Positions 38,295 through 47,753 of a DNA stretch of 64,000 nt are shown here, in pieces. The notes beneath the pieces are model-generated. The model saw nothing but the letters and a program-made list of their open reading frames with translations. It was not told the origin of the DNA and ran no database searches. A program made the translations under genes and the position numbers. The stretch spans positions 1,964 to 65,963 of the forward strand of contig NZ_LMEY01000031.1 in assembly GCF_001426665.1 (NCBI RefSeq), in the 5' to 3' direction. Within the stretch, counting starts at the first letter, position 1. The number at the start of each line of letters is the position of its first letter. This DNA is from Rhizobium sp. Root1334. GTDB taxonomy: Bacteria > Pseudomonadota > Alphaproteobacteria > Rhizobiales > Rhizobiaceae.

Positions 38295-39203
38295 TTACAA
38301 ATAAATGGGATTGGACCAGGCGAGTTTTCCATCGGCTGCCATGATCATGACACGGCACCAATCACCGATGAATTTTTTCAATGGGAACTGCGCTGACGTG
38401 ATCTCAGCACCGGAGATTGCTTCGTTTTTCGATCCGCGCCCCACAACCATGATCTGAATTGCCGATGAGCATTCGATTTCCACGGTCTCGCCGTCGAGGC
38501 TGATATTTTTAATCGTAGGTCCCTGTGTCGAATAATAGTTACCCTCCTTCAGCGCCGCCAGCAACGCCTCGGGCTCATTTCGCTCTGCCTTTACCATCAC
38601 CCAACCACCGAAGGCGTCGCGGTTCTCATCATCCTTTACGACCCAATGCGCGTCGTCGGCAGCCAGTGCATTGATCCGTCGCCCGGATTTAAGCAGGTCA
38701 TCAAGGTAATAGGCACCGCCACCGCGGGCCTGTCGAACCTGGCTGGTATGGTTATAAACCTCAACGGCATGTGCTCCGGGGATTGTCTGGGCGTCTGCAA
38801 CCGTCAGTCCGTACCATTCCGGATGCGGAATTGCCACAAAAGCGCCGGCGTCGAGGCAACGCTGGGCAATCTGCGGCCCGGTCTCATCGGGCATATTCGG
38901 TGCGAAATTCAGCGGAAGCCCGACCGCAAGCACGTGCCAATGCTCTCCGCCTTCAGTCCCCATTGCGTGGCATTCCGCACCGAGGATCGTCGTGAAGCCG
39001 TTGGTGCGGTATGGCGTGGTGTCGGTAATCGGATAGTCGTAGTGATGGGTGAAATGATCCGACAGGCAGATGAAGTCATAACCCCGCTCGCTGTAGCGCC
39101 TGCACACCTCCTCAGGACTGATCATGCCGTCCGAGCGCGTCGAATGCGTGTGGAGATTGCCCTTGAAGAAGCTCCCTGGGGCGGAGAATGCGTTAACTGA
39201 CAT
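38295..39203 (-). CDS. PHP-domain metal-dependent phosphoesterase
   Basis: A 302-residue PHP protein. The first metal motif is NLHTHSTRSDG, followed by LSDHFTH, LGAECHAMG, AIPHPEWYG, and the last DDAHW. Such proteins hydrolyse phosphoesters or nucleotides with a trinuclear metal site. It is the last gene of the transporter operon, starting 11 bases before the ATPase gene stop. With PhnF and PhnA nearby it may split a phosphonate ester taken up by the transporter, releasing a free phosphonate for the ADH operon. The substrate is inferred only. Confidence 0.72.
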   Translation of the reverse strand: MSVNAFSAPGSFFKGNLHTHSTRSDGMISPEEVCRRYSERGYDFICLSDHFTHHYDYPITDTTPYRTNGFTTILGAECHAMGTEGGEHWHVLAVGLPLNFAPNMPDETGPQIAQRCLDAGAFVAIPHPEWYGLTVADAQTIPGAHAVEVYNHTSQVRQARGGGAYYLDDLLKSGRRINALAADDAHWVVKDDENRDAFGGWVMVKAERNEPEALLAALKEGNYYSTQGPTIKNISLDGETVEIECSSAIQIMVVGRGSKNEAISGAEITSAQFPLKKFIGDWCRVMIMAADGKLAWSNPIYL

Positions 39204-40860
39204 GCTTGGAAGTCCTTTGCGTAGTGTGAATGGAAGCACTTGAGAACGCCTCCAGAAGTTTGCGGGTATAGGCGGAATTCGGGTTGGTCAGGATCGTGCC
39301 GGTATCGGCATAGTCGCGAATCTCACCCTTTTCGAGGACGAGAATCTGATCCGACATGTCGGCAACGACCGGTAGATCGTGCGAAATGAACAGATAGGCG
39401 GTGTTGTGCTCGCGCTGAAGCCGTTTCATCTGTTTCAGCACCTGGGCTTGAACAGTCACATCCAGTGCGGACGTAACCTCATCACACAAAACCAGGTCTG
39501 GCTTGCAGGCAAAGGCTCGGGCAATTGCCACACGTTGCTGCTGGCCTCCAGACAACTGGCGCGGAGAACGTGCGAGAAGGCCCGCGTTGAGATCGAGTTC
39601 CTCGAGCAACTCAACAACACGATCGCGACAGGCCGCACGCGTTATCCCGAAGAACATCTGCAAGGGCCGGGAGACAATTTCCTCGACGGTATGCTGCGGG
39701 TTCAGTGATGAGGCCGGATCCTGGAAGATCATCTGGATACGCCGGCGGAGCTCACGGCTGCGGTCGACGGCAAGTCCAGAAAGCGGCTTGCCATCGAAGA
39801 CTATCTTACCGCCATTGCCGTCAACCAGGCCGGCGACGAGGCTGGCAAGTGTTGACTTGCCACTGCCTGACTCACCGACAATGCCGAGCGTAGAACCGGG
39901 AGAAATTGACAGGGAGATATCGCTGAGCGTCGACGCTGCCGCCGGGCGCCGCAAGATGCGACGGAGGACATTGGGGCGACTGGCGCCATAGGTGAAGTCC
40001 AGATTCCGTATGGTGAGCACCCGCGCTTCGCTCGCTACGGTCAGCGGCTCCGGCCGCGCATCCGACTTTAGCTTGGGAATGGCCGAAATAAGGGCTCTTG
40101 CGTATTCAGTCTTGGGATTGTTGAAGACCTCCCATGTCGGGCCGTCCTCAACAACCCTACCGTCTTGCATAACGAGCACCCGCTCGCACATGCGCGCAAC
40201 GACATTGAGATCGTGACTGACATAGATCAGCGTTGTCTTGGTGCGCTTCTGCAGCCGGCTGATGAGATCGAGAACGTTTGATTCCACCGTCTTGTCCAAC
40301 GCAGTGGTCGGTTCGTCGAGTACGATCAGTTCAGGTTCGGCAACGAGCGCAGCGGCGATGACAACGCGTTGCCGCTGCCCACCAGAGAGCTGGTGCGGAT
40401 AGCGATCGAAGATAGCAGCCGGATCGGGAAGTTCCATGTCGGCCAAAATATCCAGAGCTTTGTTCTTAACCGGCAGCCCACCCGCTGCATTGTGCTGTCT
40501 GACGAGCTCCGTCAGATGCTCACCGATCGTGCGGTGCGGCGTCAGGGATGACAGGGGATTTTGAGGCACCATCGCGGCCTGTCCACCGCGGAACTTGAGC
40601 AGGGATGAATTGCCCAGATTGAAAATGTCCGCGCCGGAGACAGTGATTGCACCCTGCGCGATGCGGGCACCCGGTCGAGTATAGGCGAGAAAGGCACGAG
40701 AGAGCGAAGACTTTCCACAGCCGCTCTCACCAACGATGCCAAGCGTTGAGCCTTTCATGATCGAGAAGCTGACGTCATCGACAGCTGGCAACTCGGTGGT
40801 GGGCCCAGTCTTGTAAACAAGCGTGAGGTTGCGCACTTCAATGTGAGGAATCTGATTCAT
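39193..40860 (-). CDS. Dipeptide/oligopeptide-type ABC transporter, fused double ATPase
   Basis: A 555-residue protein joining the DppD-like and DppF-like ATPases. The N-terminal Walker A is GESGCGKSS with signature LSGGQRQR; the C-terminal Walker A is GESGSGKST with signature LSGGQQQR. Both Walker B ends are intact (LDEPTTALD and CDEVTSALD). Its ATG at 40860 is two bases from the permease stop; the long upstream frame to 41109 is spurious. It powers the transporter encoded upstream. Confidence 0.85.
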   Translation of the reverse strand: MNQIPHIEVRNLTLVYKTGPTTELPAVDDVSFSIMKGSTLGIVGESGCGKSSLSRAFLAYTRPGARIAQGAITVSGADIFNLGNSSLLKFRGGQAAMVPQNPLSSLTPHRTIGEHLTELVRQHNAAGGLPVKNKALDILADMELPDPAAIFDRYPHQLSGGQRQRVVIAAALVAEPELIVLDEPTTALDKTVESNVLDLISRLQKRTKTTLIYVSHDLNVVARMCERVLVMQDGRVVEDGPTWEVFNNPKTEYARALISAIPKLKSDARPEPLTVASEARVLTIRNLDFTYGASRPNVLRRILRRPAAASTLSDISLSISPGSTLGIVGESGSGKSTLASLVAGLVDGNGGKIVFDGKPLSGLAVDRSRELRRRIQMIFQDPASSLNPQHTVEEIVSRPLQMFFGITRAACRDRVVELLEELDLNAGLLARSPRQLSGGQQQRVAIARAFACKPDLVLCDEVTSALDVTVQAQVLKQMKRLQREHNTAYLFISHDLPVVADMSDQILVLEKGEIRDYADTGTILTNPNSAYTRKLLEAFSSASIHTTQRTSKHVS

Positions 40861-40861
40861 G

Positions 40862-41746
40862 TCAACCGAGCTCCGCCGTTGCGATGCCGAAGGCGCGCGC
40901 AAAACCGTCGACCATGAAGTTGACGCCGATGATGAGGCTAGACAGCATGATCGCCGGGAGAAGCAGGAACCACGGATCGGTGAAAACGACGCCCATGGCT
41001 TCTTGAACCATAAGGCCCCAATCCGGCGTCGGCTGGCTGATGCCCAGCCCCAGGAAGGACAAGGCACTGATGCGCAGAACGGCCGAGGAAACACGAACTG
41101 CGAGTTCAACGCCCAATAAACTGATCAGGTTCGGAAAAATCTCACGCATCAGAATCGCGAAGCGTGTTTCGCCTCGAAGCTCTGCGGCGCGCACGAAGTC
41201 CAGGCTTGCCAGGCTGATCGTCTTGGCTCTAACGACGCGTACGACGCCCCAGGTGTAAACGACAGCTACAACCGGGATCAGCGAAACAATATCCTTGCCC
41301 AGAGCCAGTGTCAGGATGGCGATCAGGATCAGATCCGGAATGGCCATCATGGCATCGACGATGCGCATGATGATTTCATCCGTGCGGCCGCCTAGATATC
41401 CGGCGACCATGCCGAGCACAGTTCCGACCGCCAATGCGATGGTCACACCAAGAAACGATACAAACAGGGCGATGCGGCCGCCCGCGATCATGCGGCTAAA
41501 GTAGTCTCTGCCGATCTGATCGGTACCCATCAGAAAATCCCAAGATGGCCGTTGCAAGGGGGCGCCCACGAGTGCACTCGTGTCATGCGGAGCGATCAGC
41601 GGCGCAAGTAGCGCGATCAGAAGATGTGCCACGACCAGAATTAGTCCGAGAAGCACCGCCGGTTCCGACAATGCGCGGCGCAGGCGCGGCGACCGGAAAA
41701 CCCTTCGCGGCTGGGGTGGTCGTGTAAAGAGCGAAATATCAGCCAT
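40862..41746 (-). CDS. Peptide-type ABC permease, DppC class
   Basis: A 294-residue permease with an N-terminal cytoplasmic part, first segment LLGLILVVAHLLIALLAPLI, the DppC-type GTDQIGRDYFSRMIAGGR motif and an EAA-like loop (FVRAAELRGETRFAILMREIFPN). It overlaps the DppB-type gene by eight bases. In this family cargo includes peptides, nickel, opines and other polar solutes; here a phosphonate or phosphonate conjugate is inferred from the adjacent genes. Confidence 0.85.
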   Translation of the reverse strand: MADISLFTRPPQPRRVFRSPRLRRALSEPAVLLGLILVVAHLLIALLAPLIAPHDTSALVGAPLQRPSWDFLMGTDQIGRDYFSRMIAGGRIALFVSFLGVTIALAVGTVLGMVAGYLGGRTDEIIMRIVDAMMAIPDLILIAILTLALGKDIVSLIPVVAVVYTWGVVRVVRAKTISLASLDFVRAAELRGETRFAILMREIFPNLISLLGVELAVRVSSAVLRISALSFLGLGISQPTPDWGLMVQEAMGVVFTDPWFLLLPAIMLSSLIIGVNFMVDGFARAFGIATAELG

Positions 41747-42716
41747 TTTGAAACCTCGTGCGGACGCGCGGGTCCAGCGCTAGGATCGCCAGATCGGCGA
41801 TCAGGTTGGCAACGATCACCGCGAGTGCCGCAAGAAAGGCGATCGCCTGAACCGTCGGTATTTCGCGCTGCGAGATCGCGCGCAGCAGTTCGCCCCCCGC
41901 CCCCGGATATTTGAATACCGCCTCGACCACCACCGAGCCGGAAAGCAGCCCTGCGACGAAGGTGGCCGTGCCGCTGAGCATCGGGATCATGGCCGATGGC
42001 AGGGCATGCATGATGCTGATGCGCCATGTCGGAATGCCCGCCAACCTTGCGCGCTCGACATAGTCGCTGTTGAGAGCCTCCATCATGCCGGCTCGTAACA
42101 GCCTGAATTGATAGGCCGCCCCATGCACGCACAGCGCGATAACCGGCAGGATGGCGGCAGCCAGAATGGTCAACTTGGGCGCGTTGGTGGGAGCGAGGAT
42201 TACCGCCGGCAAGAGACCCAGCCAGACGGCGAATACGATGACAAAGATGTTGCTGACGACGAAGTCGGGCATCGAATAGGTAAAAAGTGTCGTCGTGCTG
42301 ATGGCATTGTCCAGTCGTCCGCCCGGTTTGAAGCTGGCAAGCACACCAAGTGTGATGACGATCACCAACATGACGATCAATGCCACTCCGGCCAGGATCG
42401 CCGAGTTCACCATCGGGTGCATGATACGGTCGAACACCGGTTCACGCTTGATGATGGTCGTGCCGAAATCGAACGTCATCAGACGCGTCCAGACTTCCAG
42501 GAAACGAACGGGGATAGAGCGGTCGAGCCCCAACTCTCGCCGCATATCCTCAATTTGCTGCGCCGGCATGAACGCCAGTTCGTCAGCCGGAATTGTCGCT
42601 GTGAGCGCATCGCCCGGCAGCACCTCGGTTCCCAGAAAGACAATCAGCGCCGTGAAGCTCAAGATGAAGAACGACATCAGCAAACGCCGGCCCATCATTT
42701 CAAGAATTTGTATCAA
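41739..42716 (-). CDS. Peptide-type ABC permease, DppB class
   Basis: A 325-residue permease beginning with a membrane segment (LLMSFFILSFTALIVFLGTEVLPGD), the usual DppB start, and an EAA loop reading YVERARLAGIPTWRISIMHALP. The start is TTG at 42716, supported by GGGAGGG eight bases upstream. It lies 54 bases past the binding-protein gene in the same operon. Confidence 0.83.
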   Translation of the reverse strand: MIQILEMMGRRLLMSFFILSFTALIVFLGTEVLPGDALTATIPADELAFMPAQQIEDMRRELGLDRSIPVRFLEVWTRLMTFDFGTTIIKREPVFDRIMHPMVNSAILAGVALIVMLVIVITLGVLASFKPGGRLDNAISTTTLFTYSMPDFVVSNIFVIVFAVWLGLLPAVILAPTNAPKLTILAAAILPVIALCVHGAAYQFRLLRAGMMEALNSDYVERARLAGIPTWRISIMHALPSAMIPMLSGTATFVAGLLSGSVVVEAVFKYPGAGGELLRAISQREIPTVQAIAFLAALAVIVANLIADLAILALDPRVRTRFQNG

Positions 42717-42770
42717 TGCAGTTCCCTCCCGATGAGTATGAGAGGCGCACCGGGGCGCGCCTCTCTAATT

Positions 42771-44360
42771 TCAGGACTCGATCCACACATCGTCGAAACG
42801 GCTGCCCCAGTTTTGCGAATGCGACTTGATATTCTTCACGCCAGGCGCATGCGCCAGCATGTTGCGCCGTCCTCCCAGCACGATGGCAGGTGTATCCGAC
42901 TGAGCGATACGCTGGCATTCACGGTACATTTCGACTCGCTTTTCAGCGCTCGGCTCGGCGATCGTCTCTGCATAGAGCTTCTTGAACGCATCGGCCTTGG
43001 CTCCCGTCCAAGCAGCCGCCTCGCTGTCATTGGTGACGAGACGTCCGAGATTGATGGCGGGATTGCGAGGACCCACGAGCGAACGCGCAGGTCTGCCGAA
43101 CGGTGCATTGACCTGGACGGTATACGCGCTGAAGCCGTCGCACGGCATTTCTCTGATCTCGACGTTGATCCCGGCCTTCTTGAGTGATTCTGCCACCACC
43201 GCCATGACGCGCGGCTCCTCGGGGAAGGAGGGGCAGAAGACGATCGTCGGAAGATCCAGCCCGTTTGGGTGCCCCGCCTCTGCGAGAAGTTGTTTTGCGC
43301 GTTCAAGATCGTATGGCTTCTCCCGCGGCAGAAACTCGTGGTTCAAGCCAGACATCTGTGTATCGTTGCCGACCCAGGAGCCAGGGTCGTTGTAGACGAT
43401 CGTGTTGATCGCATCGCGGTCGATACTGAGGCTGATCGCCTCGCGGATGCGCGGGTCGTTCCATACCAGATCAAGGTTCTTGGGCAGGCTGATGAGAAAT
43501 TGATCGCCGCCCTTGGATTTGTGAACCAGACCGCCAGAGCTTTCATATTGGCCGGCCGTCGTTGGATCGATGTTGAAGACCACATTGAATTGCCCAGACC
43601 GGAAGCCGTTGATGGCCGTCTGCGAATTAACGACATAACCTTCCAACTCATCAACGAAAGGGCGGCCTTTAAGCCAGTAATTCTCGTTTCGGACGGCTTG
43701 AAAGCCACGCCGGTTGTCGACTTGCACGAGTTTGAACGGCCCGGTGCCGATGCCGTCTGCTAAAATCGCACCAGAGGCCGCGGCCGGCCCGATCGTCAGG
43801 CGATACTCCGCCAACGCGTAGGGGAATTCCGCATAGGGCGCATTCAGCGTGAATCGCAGTCCGTATTTGCCTTGCGCTTCGACCTTTGCAAACCACTTGT
43901 TGAGGAATGAGCTACCCTTCAACGCAATGTGCTCATTGATGGACGCAACCGCATCTTCCGATGTCATTTCCTTACCGTGGTGGAAAGTGACCCCTTCGCG
44001 CAACTTGAAGTCCCACACCGTGAGCGTATCGTCCGTAGGGCCCCAGCTCTCGGCCAGTTCTCCCTGCAAGTTGAAATCGTGATCGACCCAAAGCAGGCAA
44101 TTCCAGATCGATCGGGTTAGCAAGTCGATCCAGAAATGCGGATGCCGGCCGTTATCGGACGTACCGACTGCCCAGTTGGGATAGGTCTGACCGTAGACCA
44201 GTTTACCTCCGGTCTTCGGCGCGGCCTCCTCCGGCAATGCGGCCCAGGCCGGCAATTGCGCTGAATAGGCGGCAGAGCTTCCGATCAGCGAAAAAGCGGC
44301 AAGAGCCGAGGCTCCCACGCCAATGAGTTGCAAGAAATCTCTCTTTGTTATGCTGTGCAT
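42771..44360 (-). CDS. Peptide-type ABC solute-binding protein (family 5)
   Basis: A 529-residue SBP_bac_5 protein. It has an N-terminal signal of the Tat-like form ITKRDFLQLIGVGASALAAF (Lys-Arg instead of two Arg), with cleavage expected near residue 34. Typical segments include TVWDFKLREGVTFHHGKEMT and a DAINTIVYNDPG region of the C-terminal lobe. GGAGG lies before the ATG at 44360, which sets the start against the much longer frame. It is the first gene of the transporter-PHP operon, opposite a PhnF-like regulator, so its ligand is probably a phosphonate. Confidence 0.85.
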   Translation of the reverse strand: MHSITKRDFLQLIGVGASALAAFSLIGSSAAYSAQLPAWAALPEEAAPKTGGKLVYGQTYPNWAVGTSDNGRHPHFWIDLLTRSIWNCLLWVDHDFNLQGELAESWGPTDDTLTVWDFKLREGVTFHHGKEMTSEDAVASINEHIALKGSSFLNKWFAKVEAQGKYGLRFTLNAPYAEFPYALAEYRLTIGPAAASGAILADGIGTGPFKLVQVDNRRGFQAVRNENYWLKGRPFVDELEGYVVNSQTAINGFRSGQFNVVFNIDPTTAGQYESSGGLVHKSKGGDQFLISLPKNLDLVWNDPRIREAISLSIDRDAINTIVYNDPGSWVGNDTQMSGLNHEFLPREKPYDLERAKQLLAEAGHPNGLDLPTIVFCPSFPEEPRVMAVVAESLKKAGINVEIREMPCDGFSAYTVQVNAPFGRPARSLVGPRNPAINLGRLVTNDSEAAAWTGAKADAFKKLYAETIAEPSAEKRVEMYRECQRIAQSDTPAIVLGGRRNMLAHAPGVKNIKSHSQNWGSRFDDVWIES

Positions 44361-44697
44361 GCTCTGACCTCCATCGACCACTTCAACATGGTCCCATTGT
44401 CGCTTGGTTGGCTTGAGATAGACAAATCTTATATATCTATCGCTACCATAGATTTTCTCGATGGATCGGCGCCACGTCTGGTGTCCAGTTCTAGTGAACC
44501 AGCTTTGCCACAGCGCTGATGCCGAACGAGGCTCTTCTACGTATGTCGCCCTTGCCTGAATGCTGGCGACCAATCTGTGGAAGGCCTCCGGTGAACTAAT
44601 CGCCTCGCCAATGACAATCCCGTGACAAGCGCAGGCCTCCATGTTCCGATTGCATTAATGTCACAAGACATTCACGCCCAATCTCTAATTGGGCGAT
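44361..44697. promoter_or_regulatory. Divergent promoter region with a candidate PhnF operator
   Basis: These 337 bases separate the transporter operon and the phnF-like gene and have no supported gene. GATAGA at 44417-44422 and TCTATC at 44436-44441 form an inverted repeat in an A/T-rich stretch that also holds TAGAC, a core seen in HutC/PhnF-type sites. Promoters for both directions must lie here. Confidence 0.45.
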
Positions 44698-45447
44698 ATG
44701 ACAGGTAGCAACCATACAGCCGTGAGCCTCGGCCGGAACGATGATCCTGAAGATGGGCAATCTTTTGCGCGGATAGCCGACGATATTCGCCGGCGCATTC
44801 GCTCGCACGTTTTGATGGCCGGTGATCGCCTGCCCTCACAGAGGCAACTTGCCGCCGACTATTGCGCGAACCGTCATGCCGTGAGGCTGGCCATCGAGAC
44901 GCTGGTGCGGGAGGGCTTCGTCACAACCCGGCATGGGAGTGGCATGTTCGTACGCCGCCTGACACTCGACTACCGTATCAAGAGCCGCACGCGCTGGTCA
45001 GACATGGTGCGCGGTAGAGGTGAGGGGGCCGATATCCGCCTGATCGACTTTGAAGAAAAGCGCGGCACCCCTGCAATCTGGAGCAGTCTTTCCTTGCAGC
45101 GAGGAGAGCGGGTTTTCGAATTTACGCTCCTGCGCGTGCTGGATGGCACACCGATTTGCCTCGCCCATCACACCGTCCCTGCCAGCCGTTTTCCTGGTCT
45201 CGACGAGAAGGTAAGATCCGTACGAAGCGTCAGCGGTCTGTTCATGGAGTACGGTATCGAGGATTATAAGCGCAGCGACACCACAATGACGTGCCGTCTT
45301 CCGGAGAAAGAAGAAATCCAGTTGTTATGCATGCAGCGGGGTCAGCCTCTGATCGTTCTTGAAGGACGCAATATCGACAAGAACGGACGGCCGTTGGAGA
45401 TAAGCCGATCGAAGTGGCCAGCCGACTGTATCTCTGTGAAGATTTGA
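44698..45447 (+). CDS. phnF: GntR/HutC-family regulator, PhnF-like
   Basis: A 249-residue regulator with a GntR helix-turn-helix (RLPSQRQLAADYCANRHAVRLAIETL) and a C-terminal UTRA domain. The linker YRIKSRTRWSDMVRG resembles the YRI-x-x-RTRFS segment of PhnF proteins of phosphonate operons. It is divergent from the peptide-type transporter operon and probably represses it until a phosphonate ligand binds. ATG at 44698 is taken; a TTG at 44689 would add three residues. Confidence 0.75.
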   Translation: MTGSNHTAVSLGRNDDPEDGQSFARIADDIRRRIRSHVLMAGDRLPSQRQLAADYCANRHAVRLAIETLVREGFVTTRHGSGMFVRRLTLDYRIKSRTRWSDMVRGRGEGADIRLIDFEEKRGTPAIWSSLSLQRGERVFEFTLLRVLDGTPICLAHHTVPASRFPGLDEKVRSVRSVSGLFMEYGIEDYKRSDTTMTCRLPEKEEIQLLCMQRGQPLIVLEGRNIDKNGRPLEISRSKWPADCISVKI

Positions 45448-45530
45448 AGGGATCTTGTGACTACAGTGCGTGTTGCATGTTGGCAAAATGTTGATTGGGC
45501 TCAGAGCAGGCGTGACTGCACGTGGGGGAT

Positions 45531-45555
45531 CGAGCCGCACGGAACGCGCGGCTCG
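45531..45555. terminator. Terminator-like hairpin between convergent phnF and sugar ABC genes
   Basis: CGAGCCGC and GCGGCTCG form a perfect eight-base stem with a nine-base loop, ending 11 bases before the stop codon of the binding-protein gene read from the other side. No long U-tract follows, but its place between convergent genes supports a bidirectional terminator. Confidence 0.55.
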
Positions 45556-45565
45556 AAGATTGTCG

Positions 45566-46690
45566 TTACTTCCCGCCCCAGGCTGCCGGATAGTCGGGCA
45601 GCTTTTCGCAGCCGCACATCGCGTGGTGCAGCGGCGGCATCTTGTCGTTCACATACTGGTCAAGCGTCTCGGCGGAGATCGCCGGCTGCGGCATTACCCA
45701 TTCTGGCCCCGGCACCGCCTCGCCCTTCAACACCTTGACCGCCGCGATGACCGGCGTGCGCCACTGATAGGTCGGATAGGTCGGCGCGATTGCCTTGAAG
45801 CCCTCTGCCTTCCATTTCATCAGGAAGTCCTGCTGGTCCTCGCCCGTGATAATCGGCAGCGGCAGGCCGGAGTCCTCGAAGGCCTCCAGTGCGGCAACCG
45901 CTGTCGCACCGGCATCCATCCAGATCGCATCGATCGAGCCGCGTTGCAGATAGTCCTCGACGATGGACTTGGTCTTGGCGTTGTCGCCCTCGGTGAACTC
46001 CTCGCCGATGACGTTCAGGCCCTTCTCCTTGAAGATGCGCTTGGCCGCCGAAGCGCGGGTCTCCAGCACGTCAACGCCGGGCACGATGCGCAGCATCAGG
46101 ACATTCGCGCCGGCCGGTGCGGTGGACGCCACGAACTCGCCAGCCTGGATGCCGAAACCGTAGCCGCCGACCGGATGGATGAAGGTCACCGGGCACTTGG
46201 TGTTGACGCCGCGGTCGAAGACGATGACCGGCAGCTGCGCACAGGCTTTTTCGACGGCAGGCGTCAGTGCGGCCGTGGTGTTCGGCGAGACGATCAGCGC
46301 CGAGCACTTGCCGCCGTTGATCAGATCATCGATGTCGGAAATCTGCTTGTCGTCGGAGCCTTCGGCATCGACGTGGATGAGCTCCTTGATCTCCGGATGC
46401 AGCTTCACCTCGGCCTGCATATTGGTCCAGCCGGTCACGCGCCAGGCATTGTTCACGCCGGCATTCGAGAAGCAGATCGTGTAGGGGCCTTCCTTCTTGT
46501 ACTGCGTGGTGTCGGCCATCTGGTCACCGTAATATTGCACCCATGGCTCCCCCTCCGGACCATTGGCTTTTGCCGTCAGCATTTCGCGCTGGCGGGCAAA
46601 TTCCGCGGGGTCGTCAAAGTTCAGCTGTTGGGCCTGTGCCGTGCTGGCAAGCAGGGCAACAGAAAGGGCGGCGGTCAGCAGTTTTTTCAT
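45566..46690 (-). CDS. Ribose-type ABC sugar-binding protein
   Basis: A 374-residue periplasmic-binding protein of the RbsB class with a clear signal peptide (MKKLLTAALSVALLASTAQA). The first lobe reads PYTICFSNAGVNNAWRV and the hinge includes SALIVSPNTTAALTPAVEKA. It is larger than RbsB and has a Cys pair near the C terminus (MCGCEKLP). It is the last gene transcribed of a seven-gene block with two epimerases, so the ligand is probably a ketose, aldose or polyol. The start at 46690 has GGGAGTGAG upstream. Confidence 0.82.
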   Translation of the reverse strand: MKKLLTAALSVALLASTAQAQQLNFDDPAEFARQREMLTAKANGPEGEPWVQYYGDQMADTTQYKKEGPYTICFSNAGVNNAWRVTGWTNMQAEVKLHPEIKELIHVDAEGSDDKQISDIDDLINGGKCSALIVSPNTTAALTPAVEKACAQLPVIVFDRGVNTKCPVTFIHPVGGYGFGIQAGEFVASTAPAGANVLMLRIVPGVDVLETRASAAKRIFKEKGLNVIGEEFTEGDNAKTKSIVEDYLQRGSIDAIWMDAGATAVAALEAFEDSGLPLPIITGEDQQDFLMKWKAEGFKAIAPTYPTYQWRTPVIAAVKVLKGEAVPGPEWVMPQPAISAETLDQYVNDKMPPLHHAMCGCEKLPDYPAAWGGK

Positions 46691-46751
46691 GTCTCACTCC
46701 CATTTGATCATGATGGTCAGGTTCCTCCCGGCGGCCGGCGGCCGGCGAAAT

Positions 46752-47753
46752 TCAGGTCCGGCCGGCGCGGTTGCGCCGGTAGGTGGCAAGCACGACGGCG
46801 ACGATCAGGATCACGCCCTGCACGACGTCGCGCACCGGTTTCGGCAAGCCGATGAAATTGAGCAGCGTGAAGATCGCCGTCAGCGTCAGCGCGCCGGCAA
46901 TCGAGGCCGGCACCGAGCCGCGCCCGCCGAGAAGCTGCGCCCCGCCGATGACGCAGGCGGTGATCGCCTGCAATTCGTAGCCGACGCCGACATCGGTCGA
47001 GACACCGGCAAAGCCGCCAAGCAGGATGCCAGCCGTTACGGCACTTAGCGACGAGACGACGAAGGCGATGATGCGTACCCGCTCCAAGGGAACGCCCGAC
47101 ATCTGTGCCGCGCGCGGATTGTCGCCGATCGCATGCAACAGACGCCCGAGATTGGTGCGGTGCATCAGCCAGAACAGGCAGAGGCCGACCACGACAAGCA
47201 CGAGCAATGCGACCGGCAGGAACTGGATGAGCGGAATGCCCTGAATGTTCACGCGCCCGAAAAAGCGGAACGTATCGGGCAGGTAGCCGCGCGGCGAACC
47301 GCTCGACCACATGAACGCCGCGCCATTCAGCGTGATCATCATGCCGAGCGTCGCAATCAGCGAGGGCACCCGCAGATAGCTGACAACGAGGGCGTTGACC
47401 ACGCCGACGGCAAGCCCGACGGCATACATGACCGGGATTACCCACCAGGTCGCATCGGCATTGTTGTTGAGCAGCATAGAGGAACCGACCACCGTCAGCG
47501 TGATCACCGAGCCGACCGAGAGATCGAAGCCACCGGAGACGATGACGTAGATCTGACCGGCAGCAAGGATCGCAAGCGGTGCGGCCCGCTTCAGGAAATT
47601 CATGTAGCCCGTGGGCTCGACGAAATTCGGGTTGGACAGCGTGATGGCGACAAGCAGCGCTGCGAGCACGAAGAAGACGGGATTGATCTTCGGCAGACGA
47701 CCGCTGTTCGTCGCGCCGGGCGCCTTTGCGGAACCGACGGTTTCCTGGATCAT
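46752..47753 (-). CDS. Ribose-type ABC sugar permease
   Basis: A 333-residue RbsC-class permease with about nine hydrophobic segments. Conserved text includes GGFDLSVGSVITLTVV and RTNLGRLLHAIGDNPRAAQMSGV. It overlaps the next upstream permease gene by four bases. The C-terminal segment has the usual QGVILIVAVVL. The two permeases probably form a heterodimeric channel for the sugar bound by the downstream-encoded receptor. Confidence 0.85.
   Translation of the reverse strand: MIQETVGSAKAPGATNSGRLPKINPVFFVLAALLVAITLSNPNFVEPTGYMNFLKRAAPLAILAAGQIYVIVSGGFDLSVGSVITLTVVGSSMLLNNNADATWWVIPVMYAVGLAVGVVNALVVSYLRVPSLIATLGMMITLNGAAFMWSSGSPRGYLPDTFRFFGRVNIQGIPLIQFLPVALLVLVVVGLCLFWLMHRTNLGRLLHAIGDNPRAAQMSGVPLERVRIIAFVVSSLSAVTAGILLGGFAGVSTDVGVGYELQAITACVIGGAQLLGGRGSVPASIAGALTLTAIFTLLNFIGLPKPVRDVVQGVILIVAVVLATYRRNRAGRT

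Noticed and set aside
39193-41109. 638-residue version of the double ATPase
   Set aside because: The first 83 residues are the permease gene read in another frame; the true start is the ATG at 40860 just past the permease stop.
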